Positions 63,926 to 64,000 of a stretch of 64,000 nucleotides of DNA are shown here, piece by piece (position 1 is the first letter of the stretch; the number at the start of each line of letters is the position of its first letter). The notes under the pieces were generated by a model. It made no database searches and had not been told where the DNA came from. It worked only from the letters and a program-made list of their open reading frames with translations. This stretch comes from a candidate division BRC1 bacterium ADurb.Bin183. GTDB lineage: Bacteria > Sumerlaeota > Sumerlaeia > MWCT01. The translations under genes and the position numbers were made by a program. The stretch is taken from the NCBI GenBank assembly GCA_002070185.1, contig MWCT01000012.1, forward strand, positions 39,916-103,915, written 5' to 3'.

Positions 63926-64000
63926 CTATTCAATAATTTCTGTGACAACGCCGGCGCCGACGGTGCGTCCGCCTTCGCGGATGGCAAAGCGCAGTCCTTT
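63926..64000 (-). CDS. tuf: Elongation factor Tu, C-terminal end only
   Basis: The last 24 codons and the TAG stop are in the window; the rest runs off the right edge. The residues KGLRFAIREGGRTVGAGVVT and EIIE are the invariant end of EF-Tu, which carries aminoacyl-tRNA to the ribosome. Its place upstream of rpsJ implies the str-type order (rpsL, rpsG, fusA, tuf) beyond the window, which cannot be confirmed here. Confidence 0.93.
   Translation of the reverse strand, partial: KGLRFAIREGGRTVGAGVVTEIIE

Noticed and set aside
1..64000. tRNA, rRNA, CRISPR arrays, transposases
   Set aside because: No clover-leaf pattern in the gaps, no rRNA-like stretch, no regularly spaced short repeats, and no transposase or integrase motifs were found by eye. 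A tRNAscan-SE or CRISPR finder run would be decisive.

Overview
The window is a continuous piece of a bacterial chromosome with moderate GC content. It is probably from a diderm (Gram-negative-type) heterotroph of a poorly cultured lineage. The support is a SurA-like periplasmic folding factor, several secreted and cell-surface proteins, many membrane glycosyltransferases, a Ser/Thr kinase, a huge TPR protein, an aconitase that looks like the short Aquifex type, and a complete S10-spc-alpha ribosomal cluster. I cannot name the phylum from sequence alone. No tRNA, rRNA or CRISPR array was seen.

Layout. 1-5281 (minus) is an envelope group: a truncated secreted protein, a Nudix hydrolase, a GT-C membrane glycosyltransferase and cardiolipin synthase (a tight operon with an unusual structured leader), then a GT4 glycosyltransferase. 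5483-8809 holds a pentapeptide-DnaJ-TPR fusion protein, an acyl-CoA dehydrogenase and an EamA transporter. 8831-11575 is an accessory insert: an AT-rich DUF262/DUF1524 (GmrSD-like) gene between two diverged direct repeats. 11824-14475 holds a secreted transglutaminase-like protein, an inositol monophosphatase-type enzyme and HU. 14911-21563 (minus) has secG and a glycan operon (GT2, asparagine synthetase, giant GT-C protein). 21682-26704 has queC, then the plus-strand run ddl, parvulin, pdxA, rsmA and a second HU-like gene. 26878-30033 holds two polytopic membrane proteins. 30258-34864 has a tautomerase, aconitase, aldehyde dehydrogenase and GerMN protein. 34854-38020 (minus) is ruvC, kinase, methyltransferase and a short DUF116 protein. 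38354-42842 holds a zinc-ribbon NfeD protein, a beta-helix surface protein and a YraN protein. 42855-48203 (minus) is tsaD plus a 1435-residue TPR protein.

48328-64000 (minus) is the translation block from the 3' end of tuf through rpsJ to rplQ. It has the classical order, includes the short rpmJ with a GTG start, and lacks adk between secY and map. A terminator after tuf and a perfect TATAAT before rpsJ suggest that the block has its own promoter. A strong terminator follows rplQ.

The observations most worth following are the repeat-flanked DUF262 gene, the cls leader whose predicted transcript begins on a nested stem-loop, and several unusual domain fusions: pentapeptide-J-TPR, kinase with a GspG-like tail, TPR with a degenerate C39-like domain, and zinc ribbon-NfeD. 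All functional statements come from motif recognition by eye. No database search was run.
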